From Thermospira aquatica (lineage in GTDB: Bacteria > Spirochaetota > Brevinematia > Brevinematales > Thermospiraceae): a stretch of DNA of 64,000 bases. A model generated the notes under the pieces. That model was given only the letters and a program-made list of their open reading frames with translations. It ran no database searches and was not told where the DNA came from. Positions 1-7,713 of the stretch are shown here, one piece after another. The translations under genes were made by a program, and so were the position numbers. The stretch lies in NCBI RefSeq assembly GCF_023525255.1, contig NZ_CP073355.1, positions 1,984,001-2,048,000 of the forward strand, written 5' to 3'. The stretch's first letter is position 1; every line of letters starts with the position of its first letter.

Positions 1-477
1 CGTTCCAGGTTTTGTGCCTTTTCGTCCTTTTATCTCAAGCTTTTTACGCTCATGTTTCAAAAGTCGGTCAATACTTGAAGCACTTATATGGCGCAAGTTT
101 TCTATAGCCTGTGGAGAACCGTGGAGATGTCCGTTTGCTAAGAGATTATCTAAAACTTCATTTAAAATTGGCTTTAAACGTTTGCCACACATGTAGTTTT
201 CAATTTCCCAGACCTTTTTTAGAAGTTTTAGTTCCTCTTCGCCGAATTTTTTCTTTCTGCCAGGTCTTTTGCCCTTTTTGGCTATGTCGGCTTTAAGGTA
301 ATTTTTCTTGCCTACATAGATGGTTTTTCCGTGCTGCCTCAAGAGCCTGGCGGCATAGTTTCGGTTTTTTAAACCTGTTATCCTCACAAAATAATCCAGT
401 ATCTCCATTTTTTCCTTTTTGCTGGCTTTTTGATATTGTTTTGCCGTTTCCCTGTAAATAGGTCTCCTTTCAAACAT
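1..477 (-). CDS. DDE integrase-core transposase, N-terminal part (partial)
   Basis: The reading frame is open from ATG at 477 to the window edge and gives 159 residues starting MFERRPIYRETAK. It covers the N-terminal basic and helical region of the family 1 transposase (compare 27022-28179), before the catalytic core. Unlike copies 2 and 3 it has no 24-bp insertion with a stop after RETAK, and unlike copy 4 it has no frameshift in this part, so it is the only copy that could still be intact. The DDE core lies outside the window. A tandem array sits 14 bp upstream of the ATG in place of a normal ribosome binding site. The IS family is uncertain; the core resembles IS481/ISNCY-type integrases. 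Confidence 0.85.
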   Translation of the reverse strand, partial: MFERRPIYRETAKQYQKASKKEKMEILDYFVRITGLKNRNYAARLLRQHGKTIYVGKKNYLKADIAKKGKRPGRKKKFGEEELKLLKKVWEIENYMCGKRLKPILNEVLDNLLANGHLHGSPQAIENLRHISASSIDRLLKHERKKLEIKGRKGTKPGT

Positions 478-491
478 CGCCACCCCAATTC

Positions 492-721
492 CGGTTGGCG
501 AGCTTGTCGAGCCACGGTTGGCGAGCCTGTCGAGCCACGGTTGGCGAGCTTGTCGAGCCACGGTTGGCGAGCTTGTCGAGCCACGGTTGGCGAGCTTGTC
601 GAGCCACGGTTGGCGAGCTTGTCGAGCCACGGTTGGCGAGCTTGTCGAGCCACGGTTGGCGAGCTTGTCGAGCCACGGTTGGCGAGCTTGTCGAGCCACG
701 GTTGGCGAGCTTGTCGAGCCA
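492..721. repeat. 23-bp tandem array, 10 units
   Basis: Ten head-to-tail units of 23 bp (plus strand: cggttggcgagcttgtcg + agcca), 230 bp exactly; one unit has a T-to-C change (gcgagcctgtcg). There are no spacers, so it is not a CRISPR. It lies between the left end of IS copy 1 and the transposase start. Each unit contains an 11-base core TCGACAAGCTC flanked by TGGC and GCCA, on the minus strand. Confidence 0.97.
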
Positions 722-815
722 TGAACTGGATTATTTTACACAAATTTAAAGTACTTTTTTATTTTGAAGCAACGTTCCCTTTTCGAGTACTTTTATTATG
801 AAGCAATTCGGGTAC

Positions 816-844
816 TTGACAAAGTCAGGGAAATATGCTATAAT
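816..844 (+). promoter_or_regulatory. Sigma-70 promoter of tRNA-Glu
   Basis: TTGACA (816-821), 17-bp spacer, TATAAT (839-844), perfect consensus. The tRNA begins 18 bases after the -10 box. The -35 box starts 5 bp after the end of IS copy 1, so the insertion removed the upstream region but kept the core promoter. Confidence 0.9.
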
Positions 845-862
845 ATATCCCTCTTAAAGAGT

Positions 863-934
863 GCCCCCATCGTCTAGGGGTTAGGACACAGGGTTTTCAT
901 CCCTGCAACCGGGGTTCAAGTCCCCGTGGGGGTA
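863..934 (+). tRNA. tRNA-Glu (anticodon TTC)
   Basis: The cloverleaf can be drawn by hand: acceptor stem GCCCCCA with TGGGGGT (a G-U pair at position 1-72), D arm with the tRNA-Glu signature CGTCTAGGGGTTAGGACA, anticodon stem CAGGG/CCCTG with loop TTTTCAT giving anticodon TTC, and T arm CGGGG-TTCAAGT-CCCCG. The CCA tail is not encoded. It is a single gene with its own promoter and terminator. Confidence 0.97.
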
Positions 935-938
935 ATAC

Positions 939-963
939 GGCTGGTTTCGACCAGCCTTTTTTT
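939..963 (+). terminator. Terminator after tRNA-Glu
   Basis: Hairpin GGCTGG-tttcga-CCAGCC followed directly by a run of seven T. Confidence 0.9.
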
Positions 964-1093
964 ATTTTTTGATTGAACAAGATAGTTTCTCCGTGTAAGA
1001 GCAAAAAATCTTTTAAAATTTCTCAAAAACACTTGTTTTTTTTTTCTCTTTATGCTAAAATAAGCACAAGAGAATTCGCACAAGGAGGGATGT

Positions 1094-2338
1094 ATGAGAA
1101 AATTACTTGTTACGTTATCCATTATTGGAATGGTGTTATGGTTTGCAGGATGTTCATCAGTACCCAAAAAAGAACTTGAAGAAGCCAAAAAAGCTATTGA
1201 ACAAGCCCAGGCAGTCGATGCGGCCTTATTTGCCTCTTCGGAGTTAGCAGCAGCTCAGAATGACTATGATGCTGCCAACAAATTCGTAGAAAATAAAAAG
1301 AACAAAGAGGCAAAAGAAAAGGCTGTTTCCTCGAAACAGAAAGCAGATGAAGCTTACAGTCTTGCCCGTGAACGTCGTGCTGAGGACATTTATCAAAAGA
1401 ATGTTGCTTTAATGAACCAGATTAAGGAAAACTTTGGTGAGAAGCGGGCTCCTGAAGCGTATGAAGATGCTGTATCCTCTTTTAATGCTTTCGAACAGAC
1501 CTATGCAAAAAAGGATCCTGATGCAACCTATCAGGAGGGTTCAAAGCTGTATGAAAAACTTTCTCCTCTTGCGCAAAAACTCCTTGCCGATGTTGAGCAG
1601 GCAACGGCTGCTGTAACCGCAGCGCAGGACAAGTACTATGCGGCAGAGAATCGTGATATTGTGAAAACCTATGCCTCCAAGGAGCTTTCGGATGCGGCTG
1701 TTATCCTGCAGCGAGCCAAGGAAGCTCTTGCAAATGGTGATCTGGAAGAGGCTATCTCTCTCGCTCAACAGGCTTCTGCCCTGATTGATGGTGCCATTAC
1801 CAAGGCAGAGCAGGCCTATCAGCAAGAGTTGGCTTCCCAACAGCAAGTTAGCCCTGCAGAAGGGAATATTAATACCAACAAGCAAAAGGCAGAACAGTAC
1901 ATTGATGAAGCCAAGAAAAAGCTAGAAGAACTTAAAAAACGTCGCGGAAGTAGTTATCTTCCTTTAGAAGCGTCGTTTACGTATGTTGCTGCCGGTGAGG
2001 GAGAAGAAGAGGTGAATGATGCGATGGTGGAAAAATACATAAAACTTGCAGAAGATGCCTATGCTCGCGAAGAGTATCTTGATGCTATTGATTATGCCCG
2101 AGAGGCTATTCGACTGGCTGATATGCTCCTTGCTATGGAAACGGCTGCCACGTATACGGTGAAACTTAATCCGGCTAATAGAGACTGTCTCTGGAAGATC
2201 GCGGGATATATGTATAACAATCGTTACTGGCTCTGGCCTATGATCTGGAGAGCCAACAAATACCAGATCAAGGATCCCGACCTCATCTATCCCGGTCAGG
2301 TTTTCAAAATTCCTCCGATGGTTGGAGAGGGAAAGTAG
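1094..2338 (+). CDS. LysM-domain lipoprotein with coiled-coil body
   Basis: The protein has 414 residues. The N-terminus is a lipoprotein signal (MRKLLVTLSIIG..., lipobox FAGC, Cys20). Residues about 25-250 are Ala/Glu/Lys-rich and helical, like the DUF4398-type helical segments found in spirochaete lipoproteins. The last 55 residues form a LysM domain (YTVKLNPANRDCLWKIAGYM, then PDLIYPGQVFKIP), so the protein should bind peptidoglycan from the inner face of the outer membrane or from the periplasm. The start is supported by AAGGAGGG 5-10 bases upstream. It is a single gene followed by a terminator. The exact role is unknown; an envelope-tethering role is inferred. Confidence 0.85.
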   Translation: MRKLLVTLSIIGMVLWFAGCSSVPKKELEEAKKAIEQAQAVDAALFASSELAAAQNDYDAANKFVENKKNKEAKEKAVSSKQKADEAYSLARERRAEDIYQKNVALMNQIKENFGEKRAPEAYEDAVSSFNAFEQTYAKKDPDATYQEGSKLYEKLSPLAQKLLADVEQATAAVTAAQDKYYAAENRDIVKTYASKELSDAAVILQRAKEALANGDLEEAISLAQQASALIDGAITKAEQAYQQELASQQQVSPAEGNINTNKQKAEQYIDEAKKKLEELKKRRGSSYLPLEASFTYVAAGEGEEEVNDAMVEKYIKLAEDAYAREEYLDAIDYAREAIRLADMLLAMETAATYTVKLNPANRDCLWKIAGYMYNNRYWLWPMIWRANKYQIKDPDLIYPGQVFKIPPMVGEGK

Positions 2339-2346
2339 ATTGCTCA

Positions 2347-2381
2347 GGGGCTATCTGATAACCAGGTAGCCCCTTTTTTTT
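2347..2381 (+). terminator. Terminator after LysM lipoprotein gene
   Basis: GGGGCTA ... TAGCCCC stem followed by eight T, starting 9 bases after the stop codon. Confidence 0.85.
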
Positions 2382-2454
2382 GTAAAAACTTGTTTTTCAA
2401 GATGTTTTGTGTTATTATTAATAAGATCTTCGTTCGATTCAATCAAAGCGTCTC

Positions 2455-3084
2455 GTGAATCCTGGTTTTCTCCAAGGACCGTTTGTTGCAGTGTATGGTT
2501 TTGGTGGAGTCGGGATTTATCTTTTGAGCGAGCTTTTCCCATTTGAACGTTGGGGAGTATGGGCATGGATTGCCCTTGTTCTTTTGCCTTCTGTCGTTGA
2601 ATATATTGCCGGTTGGTTTACGGAAACATGGTTTGGGGTAAAATTGTGGGATTATAGTGATTTGCCGTTCCATCTTCATGGTCGTGTGTGTCTCTTGTTT
2701 AGTTTTTTCTGGGGATTGCTAGCTGTTGGAGTCATTCTGTGGGTCCAGCCTGCACTTCTCTCTCTGATACACAGCCTTCCGGGAGAGTGGCGATGGCTTC
2801 TTACGGGATGGCTCAGCATGTATCTTGTCGTTGACTTTTGGTTTTCTGCCAATATGTACCAGCGCTATGCTCGATGGATACGTCAACTCAAAGAAAATCT
2901 TTCCCAAATTCCTGAAAGACTTATCATTCCTTCTATGTCCCTCAAAGAAAGCCAGCGATACTTTAAAAGACTTTTTCATCCCATGGAGGTTTTTCCCCAT
3001 CTGGCGAAGCAGTTTCGGGAACGTTTAAAGGAGACGCCGGATTCTTTTCTTGAGTTTGTGAAACGGTTTCTTCCCAGGGAGTAG
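2455..3084 (+). CDS. CmpB-type integral membrane protein (putative ABC transporter permease family)
   Basis: The 209-residue product has about five hydrophobic segments. It matches the family called 'putative ABC transporter type IV / CmpB' through its conserved order: NPGFLQGPFVAVYGFGG, EYIAGWFTETWFG, LWDYSDLPFHLHGRVCL and FFWGLLAV. Family members usually carry one more membrane helix before the GFL-GPF motif; here the frame opens only 10 codons before the GTG at 2455, so the N-terminus is short. There is no clear ribosome binding site, and the start (GTG 2455) is uncertain. Residues 150-209 form a basic cytoplasmic tail. It is followed at 2 bp by an HD-like gene, a pairing I recall from Firmicutes. 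The substrate is unknown. Confidence 0.7.
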   Translation: MNPGFLQGPFVAVYGFGGVGIYLLSELFPFERWGVWAWIALVLLPSVVEYIAGWFTETWFGVKLWDYSDLPFHLHGRVCLLFSFFWGLLAVGVILWVQPALLSLIHSLPGEWRWLLTGWLSMYLVVDFWFSANMYQRYARWIRQLKENLSQIPERLIIPSMSLKESQRYFKRLFHPMEVFPHLAKQFRERLKETPDSFLEFVKRFLPRE

Positions 3085-3086
3085 GT

Positions 3087-3557
3087 ATGCCACTTCTCGT
3101 GAAACGTTATACTCTTGCCATGGTGAGGCGGAGAATTTATCTGCGTTTAAATACTATTCGACATCATGATAACAGCATACTCTATCACAATCTCCGTGTA
3201 GCAAGGGTAGCTTACCGGTGGGCAATGTTTCTGAAAAAGTTTTTTTCGCGTCATATAAAAACAAAGGCGCTCATCCGGGGAGCTCTCCTCAACGATTTTT
3301 TCTTTTATGATTGGCGGCGAGAGAAACCTCCGAGTGGCAAGCTTCACGCCTTTGAGCATCCCAGAGAATCAGCAAAAAATGCCCATTATTACTATAGAAT
3401 TACCAGGCGCGAACGAAATATCATTCTTTCTCATATGTGGCCACTAGGGATATGGCCGCGATATAGCGAAAGCTGGCTTGTCAGTATGGCTGACAAGTGG
3501 GTTTCTTTGAAAGAGTTTTTACGAAAATGGTTGAAAAAGGAGTATACTCGTGTTTGA
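3087..3557 (+). CDS. HD-superfamily phosphohydrolase-like protein with changed HD motif
   Basis: The 156-residue protein has the layout of a small HD-domain hydrolase: His34 (LYHN), the motif ALLNDFF at 66-72, His87 and His91 (KLHAFEHP), His116 (ILSHMWPL) and Asp136 (MADKW). The signature HD pair is Asn69-Asp70, so one metal-binding histidine is replaced (codon aac where cac would be expected, a single base change). All other metal-ligand candidates remain. It is likely translated with the CmpB-like gene upstream (2-bp gap) and overlaps pyrD by 8 bp. Activity is doubtful; a structural or altered role is possible. Confidence 0.65.
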   Translation: MPLLVKRYTLAMVRRRIYLRLNTIRHHDNSILYHNLRVARVAYRWAMFLKKFFSRHIKTKALIRGALLNDFFFYDWRREKPPSGKLHAFEHPRESAKNAHYYYRITRRERNIILSHMWPLGIWPRYSESWLVSMADKWVSLKEFLRKWLKKEYTRV

Positions 3558-4434
3558 AACAAAAATTGGACAAATCGTATTTCGAAATCCGGTCATGACG
3601 GCTTCAGGAACGTTCGGGATGGGGGATCCCTTTCGAGATTTTTATGACTATAGCCAACTCGGTGGAGTGGTACTCAAGACACTGACACCCCGCCCTAGAA
3701 AAGGAAATCCACCCCCACGCCTTTATGAAACCCCAGCAGGGCTTTTGAACTCCATTGGTCTCGAAAACGAGGGATTTGATGTCTTTGAACGAGAGGTTCT
3801 GGAGAAAAATCCCTTTGCTGAGTGGAAAACCAATGTCATTGTGAGTCTTGCCGGTGATGAAGAGGGGGATTTTGTACAGCTTGCTTCACGGTGTGGAAAG
3901 CTTCCTGGTGTTTCGGCGATTGAGTTAAACCTGAGTTGTCCCAATGTCCACGCGGGAGGGGCAACGTTTGATAGTGAGCAGGAAGCTGTGTATCGGATTG
4001 TTTCGGAAGCCATTGAACAATCGTCTCTTCCTGTGTTTGTTAAACTCAGTCCCCAGCATGACCTGGTAAGAAATGCCCGAGTAGCGGAAAAAGCAGGAGC
4101 GGCTGCCGTGACGATTTCTAATACTTATCTTGGGATGGCAATTGATATTCACAGGAAAAGTTTTGTTTTTGCCAGAAAGTTTGCTGGATTTTCCGGACCG
4201 GCGGTAAAACCTATGGCTTTAGCTCATGTCTATCGGGTTTCTCGGGAGGTGAATATTCCTGTGATTGCAAGTGGCGGTATAGCCTCTGGGGAGGATGCGG
4301 CAGAGTTTTTGCTTGCAGGAGCCCGTTTATTGCAGATAGGGACAATGGGTTTTGTGAAACCAACGCTTGCGGTAGAGGTGGTGGATTTTCTTGAGCGTTT
4401 TTTTGGGGATGTTGCTCCAGAGCCTCTTAGCTAA
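3550..4434 (+). CDS. pyrD: Dihydroorotate dehydrogenase, class 1B type catalytic subunit
   Basis: This is the fourth step of pyrimidine synthesis, oxidising dihydroorotate to orotate with FMN. The 294-residue protein shows TASGTFG at the N-terminus, LKTLTPRPRKGNPPPRLYE, NSIGLEN, the active-site loop ELNLSCPNV with the catalytic Cys of class 1B enzymes, VKLSP, and the FMN phosphate loop ASGGIASGEDAAEFLLAGA. Start is GTG at 3550, inside the previous gene. No pyrK electron-transfer partner is next to it. It converges with the GGDEF gene with an 8-bp overlap of stop regions. Confidence 0.95.
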   Translation: MFETKIGQIVFRNPVMTASGTFGMGDPFRDFYDYSQLGGVVLKTLTPRPRKGNPPPRLYETPAGLLNSIGLENEGFDVFEREVLEKNPFAEWKTNVIVSLAGDEEGDFVQLASRCGKLPGVSAIELNLSCPNVHAGGATFDSEQEAVYRIVSEAIEQSSLPVFVKLSPQHDLVRNARVAEKAGAAAVTISNTYLGMAIDIHRKSFVFARKFAGFSGPAVKPMALAHVYRVSREVNIPVIASGGIASGEDAAEFLLAGARLLQIGTMGFVKPTLAVEVVDFLERFFGDVAPEPLS

Positions 4435-5407
4435 GATCGTCAACAATCCGGTTTTTCCCCTGGCGTTTTGCCTGATACATGAGATTGTCAGCCCTTTCGA
4501 TGGCGTTTTGTACTCCTTCAGGGGATCGAAGAGCCGTGACACCAATCGACGCGGTAATATGAATGTTGCCTGTGGGAGTTTCAATGAACTGGGAAGAAAT
4601 GAGATTTAAACATCGTTTTGCGATTGGGACTATCTGAGACACGTCATCGACAAAAAGAATAGCAACAAACTCTTCACCTTCCCAACGACACCAGAGATCA
4701 AAAGGACGGAGAGTTTGTTTAACAGTCATGGCGGTATTCATGAGAATCCTGTCTCCTATGGCATGACCGTAGGTATCGTTATAGGATTTGAAGTTGTCCA
4801 TATCAAAGAAAAGAACACCGATTTTTTTCTTTAAGGAAAGCATTTCCTGGAGACGAAAGTAGAAGAGGCTTTCTAAACCTCGGCGGTTGAGACATTCGGT
4901 CAGAGGATCGAGAAAAGCAAGTTGTTTGAGTTCATCAGTTTTTACGAAGATCCCCTGCCAGAGAGGGTGAAAGAGTTCGAGAGCAACTGGAGAACTCTCA
5001 TCAAGATTATACTCTTTTAAAAAAAGAGGAGGAAGGAGTAATCCTTTGATATGAACAGGGATACGATATCCCTCTTTGTGATGGAGAAATACATCTGCTT
5101 CAATTGTTTCTTGTCCGTTCAGTACAAGAAGCATAGGACACCCTGTTTTACAGAGGTTGTTTCCGTCCATGTCTACATGTCGAAGGATGTTGTCTTGACA
5201 GGATTTTCCTATGACCTCTGAAACAGAGTATCCTGTGATTTTTTCAGCGGCTTTATTCCACAGGATGATCCTGCGGTTTTTATCAAGAATATAAGCCCCC
5301 TCCGTAAGGTGATCGAAGAGTTTTTTAAAAAAAACTTCCATAGATTCATTCCTTAGATGCATTCCTTTTGCATATTGTTTATAATCGGCCGATTCGTCGT
5401 AAAACAT
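4427..5407 (-). CDS. PAS-GGDEF protein (putative diguanylate cyclase)
   Basis: Residues about 25-140 form a PAS domain (LTEGAYILDKNRRIILWNKAAEKITGY) with an extra Cys-containing insert (NLCKTGCPM). Residues about 175-320 form a GGDEF domain: LAFLDPLTECLNRRG, LFFDMDNFKSYNDTYGH, and the active-site loop RWEGEEFVAIL. The loop is EGEEF rather than GGDEF/GGEEF; some first-position variants are active, so c-di-GMP synthesis is possible but not certain. The long frame starts at ATG 5407 inside the upstream gene; internal ATGs at 5362, 5350 and 5342 are alternatives, the last being preceded by AAGGA. Probably coupled to the unknown gene upstream. Confidence 0.8.
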   Translation of the reverse strand: MFYDESADYKQYAKGMHLRNESMEVFFKKLFDHLTEGAYILDKNRRIILWNKAAEKITGYSVSEVIGKSCQDNILRHVDMDGNNLCKTGCPMLLVLNGQETIEADVFLHHKEGYRIPVHIKGLLLPPLFLKEYNLDESSPVALELFHPLWQGIFVKTDELKQLAFLDPLTECLNRRGLESLFYFRLQEMLSLKKKIGVLFFDMDNFKSYNDTYGHAIGDRILMNTAMTVKQTLRPFDLWCRWEGEEFVAILFVDDVSQIVPIAKRCLNLISSQFIETPTGNIHITASIGVTALRSPEGVQNAIERADNLMYQAKRQGKNRIVDDLS

Positions 5408-6629
5408 AAACCGCTGTAAGAAAAGCTTTTTGAGAAGAGGGTATACGATGATCTCCCCATTCGTGGAAGTATATATAACCGCTGCGGATATCTGCGAGAA
5501 GGGAAGCCATCATCGCAGGGAGGAGATCCTGTTTTACCTCAAGAGGTTTGAGAGCGTAGAGACACGTTGCTACACCTATTTCCTGGGCGATGAGTTCTAT
5601 CTGCCAGGGTGATGTGAGGGTAACAAGCACCCCCTCCATATCTTCTTTTTTGATAACATCTTCTGCTTCGAGGGTAAACCATGATGTAAGAAATTGTATA
5701 GCTTCAGAAGCACGTTTTTCCATAGTTTGAGATATCCACCACTCTCTGTCTTCTAATAAAATCCGTAAACCTCTTTCTGAAACTACATCTTTCCACCAGG
5801 AAAGGAAGAGTTTTTCTTCAAGAAAGCTCCCGTAAGCTGCCGTTACCCGTGAAGGAATATTGTAGTAGAAATGTTCTCGTATTTCTCGGGGAAAATGGGG
5901 TATGGAGAGATGCCAGGTTTCTGATTTTTTCAAAAATTCGTGAAGATCCTCGAGGTTTTGTTTTTGTCTGAGGTCGGCATAAAACTGGAGAATCCGCACT
6001 TTCGAATAGAGGTTTGTGGCATGTAAGAAAAGATTATGATGAATAAGGTATTTTACCTCGTCGATCCAGCGATAGCTTCTTTTTCTCTTTGGGAAGGGAA
6101 TCATGCTGGAAACAATTTTCTGAGAAAGGAGCCATTGTAAAAGCCACTGGAGGTTATGGTCTGAAAGAGAAGTGACATAGCTATCAAAGTCCCGAGGGGG
6201 TCTTCCCAGGGATGCTCGAAACCAGGATTCAATCTCTTCGAGCAGCTGATCGATATCTGTGGTTGTTGTGGGTTTTCCCGAGAGAAGCAAGACAATATCT
6301 TGAAGTCCGGTTAAAGAAAAACCAAGCGTGAATTTTTTCTCTCTTTTTTGGAAAGTGAAAAAGAGGAGAGGGGTGGTATCCTGAGGTGGCGTATTTTTCA
6401 CCTGGAGAAATGTTCCGGAAGGAAAGATAAGAAAAGTTCGACTAAAAAAATCATTGATGTCTTTCCAGACACTTTCATCATCAACGAAGAGGGGTAGTCT
6501 TGAGTCTATCTTTAAGCCGCGATGATAGAGTCTCATGTTTGAAGAAGCAAGAGAATGAGAAGGGGGGTGGGAAGAGAGATTTTGTAGGGTATAGGAAGGT
6601 GGGGCAAAGAGATATATCCATCCTGTCAT
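5379..6629 (-). CDS. Protein of unknown function (416 residues)
   Basis: I recognise no domain. The protein is cytoplasmic in appearance, with no signal peptide and many aromatic residues. Residues 1-35 are Ser/Pro-rich and may be untranslated: an internal Met at residue 32 (NMRLYHRGLK) is another possible start. The C-terminal half is helical (QTMEKRASEAIQFLTSWF, LPAMMASLLADIRSGY). It lies 2 bp downstream of birA and overlaps the GGDEF gene by 29 bp, so the three genes probably form one transcript. A sensory or regulatory partner of the GGDEF protein is only a guess from position. Confidence 0.6.
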   Translation of the reverse strand: MTGWIYLFAPPSYTLQNLSSHPPSHSLASSNMRLYHRGLKIDSRLPLFVDDESVWKDINDFFSRTFLIFPSGTFLQVKNTPPQDTTPLLFFTFQKREKKFTLGFSLTGLQDIVLLLSGKPTTTTDIDQLLEEIESWFRASLGRPPRDFDSYVTSLSDHNLQWLLQWLLSQKIVSSMIPFPKRKRSYRWIDEVKYLIHHNLFLHATNLYSKVRILQFYADLRQKQNLEDLHEFLKKSETWHLSIPHFPREIREHFYYNIPSRVTAAYGSFLEEKLFLSWWKDVVSERGLRILLEDREWWISQTMEKRASEAIQFLTSWFTLEAEDVIKKEDMEGVLVTLTSPWQIELIAQEIGVATCLYALKPLEVKQDLLPAMMASLLADIRSGYIYFHEWGDHRIPSSQKAFLTAVYVLRRIGRL

Positions 6630-6631
6630 TT

Positions 6632-7567
6632 TTAAGAAACAAAGAGATCTCCAGAATAGACATGTTCAACATGATCTCCATTTCGGATGACGGCAATACC
6701 CTGTTCATTGACATCTTCCAGGGTGCCTTCAACAATATATTTCCCTGTGTCAATTCGTACAGACTGAAAGAGCCCCATAAGATGCTTTTTCCAATCTTCG
6801 TAGAGGGTTGAAAAACCATAGGTATCCATGATTTCTCTCATTTTGAAAAAGGTATTGAGAATCTCGGAGAGAATGATATGACGGTCATATTCCTGGCCAC
6901 TTACCATCTTCATAGAGGTGGCTTGGGGGAGTTTTGGTTCGGAGTTTATGTTGATTCCTACGCCAATAATGAGTGTTTTCAGTCGGTTTTCCTCGGTGAT
7001 CATTTCGGTAAGAATGCCGCATATCTTTTTGTTGTTTATATAAATATCATTTGGCCATTTGATCTTGACTTCGTTTTGAAGACTGCTGGCAAGAATATTT
7101 CTCACAGCGAGAGCCATGAGAACGGTATACTGATAGTAATGACAAACATCCGTATTCATTCGAAGGCCGAGGGAAAAGGCGATGTCTTTACCAGGAGCAC
7201 TCTCCCACTGGCGACCAAGTCTTCCTTTTCCTGCATATTGTTTGTCGGTGAAAAAGAGTGAGCTTTCGGAATAGCGTACCATGACTTCTTTGGCCCAGAG
7301 GTTGGTTGAATCTATCTCGGGTTTGTAAAAAAACTCAAGTGGGTGAGAACAAAGGAGAGAAAGCTTTTCGGGGATGAGACGGTCTTTCGGAAGAGTGTGG
7401 AGTCGGTATCCCTTTTTTTTGATACAGTCGATACCATAGCCATTTTCTATGAGGGATTGAACCCTTTTCCACACAGCGGTTCGTGAAAGATCTACCATTT
7501 CAGCAATCTGGGCACCAGAAATGAATTTTCCCTGGTTTGCCAGGAGGGCCCGAAGAACCAGATCCAT
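6632..7567 (-). CDS. birA: Bifunctional biotin operon repressor / biotin-protein ligase
   Basis: The 311-residue protein joins an N-terminal winged helix (residues 5-60, GAQIAEMVDLSRTAVWKRVQ) to a biotin-protein ligase catalytic domain with the biotinyl-AMP loop GRLGRQWES, IKWPNDIY, KICGILTE and VGVGININ, plus a C-terminal SH3-like part (GTLEDVNEQGIAVI). It attaches biotin to carboxyl carrier protein and may repress biotin genes, which are not in this window. ATG at 7567 is preceded by AGGAG. Confidence 0.95.
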   Translation of the reverse strand: MDLVLRALLANQGKFISGAQIAEMVDLSRTAVWKRVQSLIENGYGIDCIKKKGYRLHTLPKDRLIPEKLSLLCSHPLEFFYKPEIDSTNLWAKEVMVRYSESSLFFTDKQYAGKGRLGRQWESAPGKDIAFSLGLRMNTDVCHYYQYTVLMALAVRNILASSLQNEVKIKWPNDIYINNKKICGILTEMITEENRLKTLIIGVGININSEPKLPQATSMKMVSGQEYDRHIILSEILNTFFKMREIMDTYGFSTLYEDWKKHLMGLFQSVRIDTGKYIVEGTLEDVNEQGIAVIRNGDHVEHVYSGDLFVS

Positions 7568-7678
7568 TTTTTTCTCCTAAAAATTATACTTTTTTTTGTT
7601 TATTATACCACGAAAAATTTTTGAAAGCAAATTTTTATAGGGAAGGAGATTCGTTTGAATGGAAAAATTATTTTTTTG

Positions 7679-7687
7679 TGTTATAAT
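7679..7687 (+). promoter_or_regulatory. Probable extended -10 promoter of the TRIC-type gene
   Basis: TG-T-TATAAT 27 bases before the start codon of the channel gene; no convincing -35 box is seen at 17 bp. Confidence 0.4.
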
Positions 7688-7713
7688 AAAACATCTTACC
7701 GGAGGATGGTGGA

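Larger units (their letters stand above)
1..810 (-). mobile_element. Family 1 insertion sequence, copy 1 (cut by window edge)
   Basis: Same element as at 8326-9784, 26665-28240 and 53081-54475. The transposase-proximal end is at 810 (minus-strand end CGAATTGCTTCAT). The end carries two direct iterons of the form TTGCNTCA-AT-rich-GTACT. It is followed by 5 bp (ggtac, 811-815) and then directly by the -35 box of the tRNA-Glu promoter. The distal end lies outside the window, so the 5-bp target duplication cannot be confirmed here. This copy holds the longest 23-bp array (10 units). Confidence 0.9.

Noticed and set aside
492-721. CRISPR array
   Set aside because: Units are head to tail without spacers, inside an IS, and no cas genes are in the window.
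384-801. Open frames on both strands across the 23-bp array (up to 123 codons)
   Set aside because: The unit has no stop codon in any frame, so frames stay open by composition. Each 23-bp unit shifts the frame and the frame in copy 1 does not join the transposase frame. Not genes.
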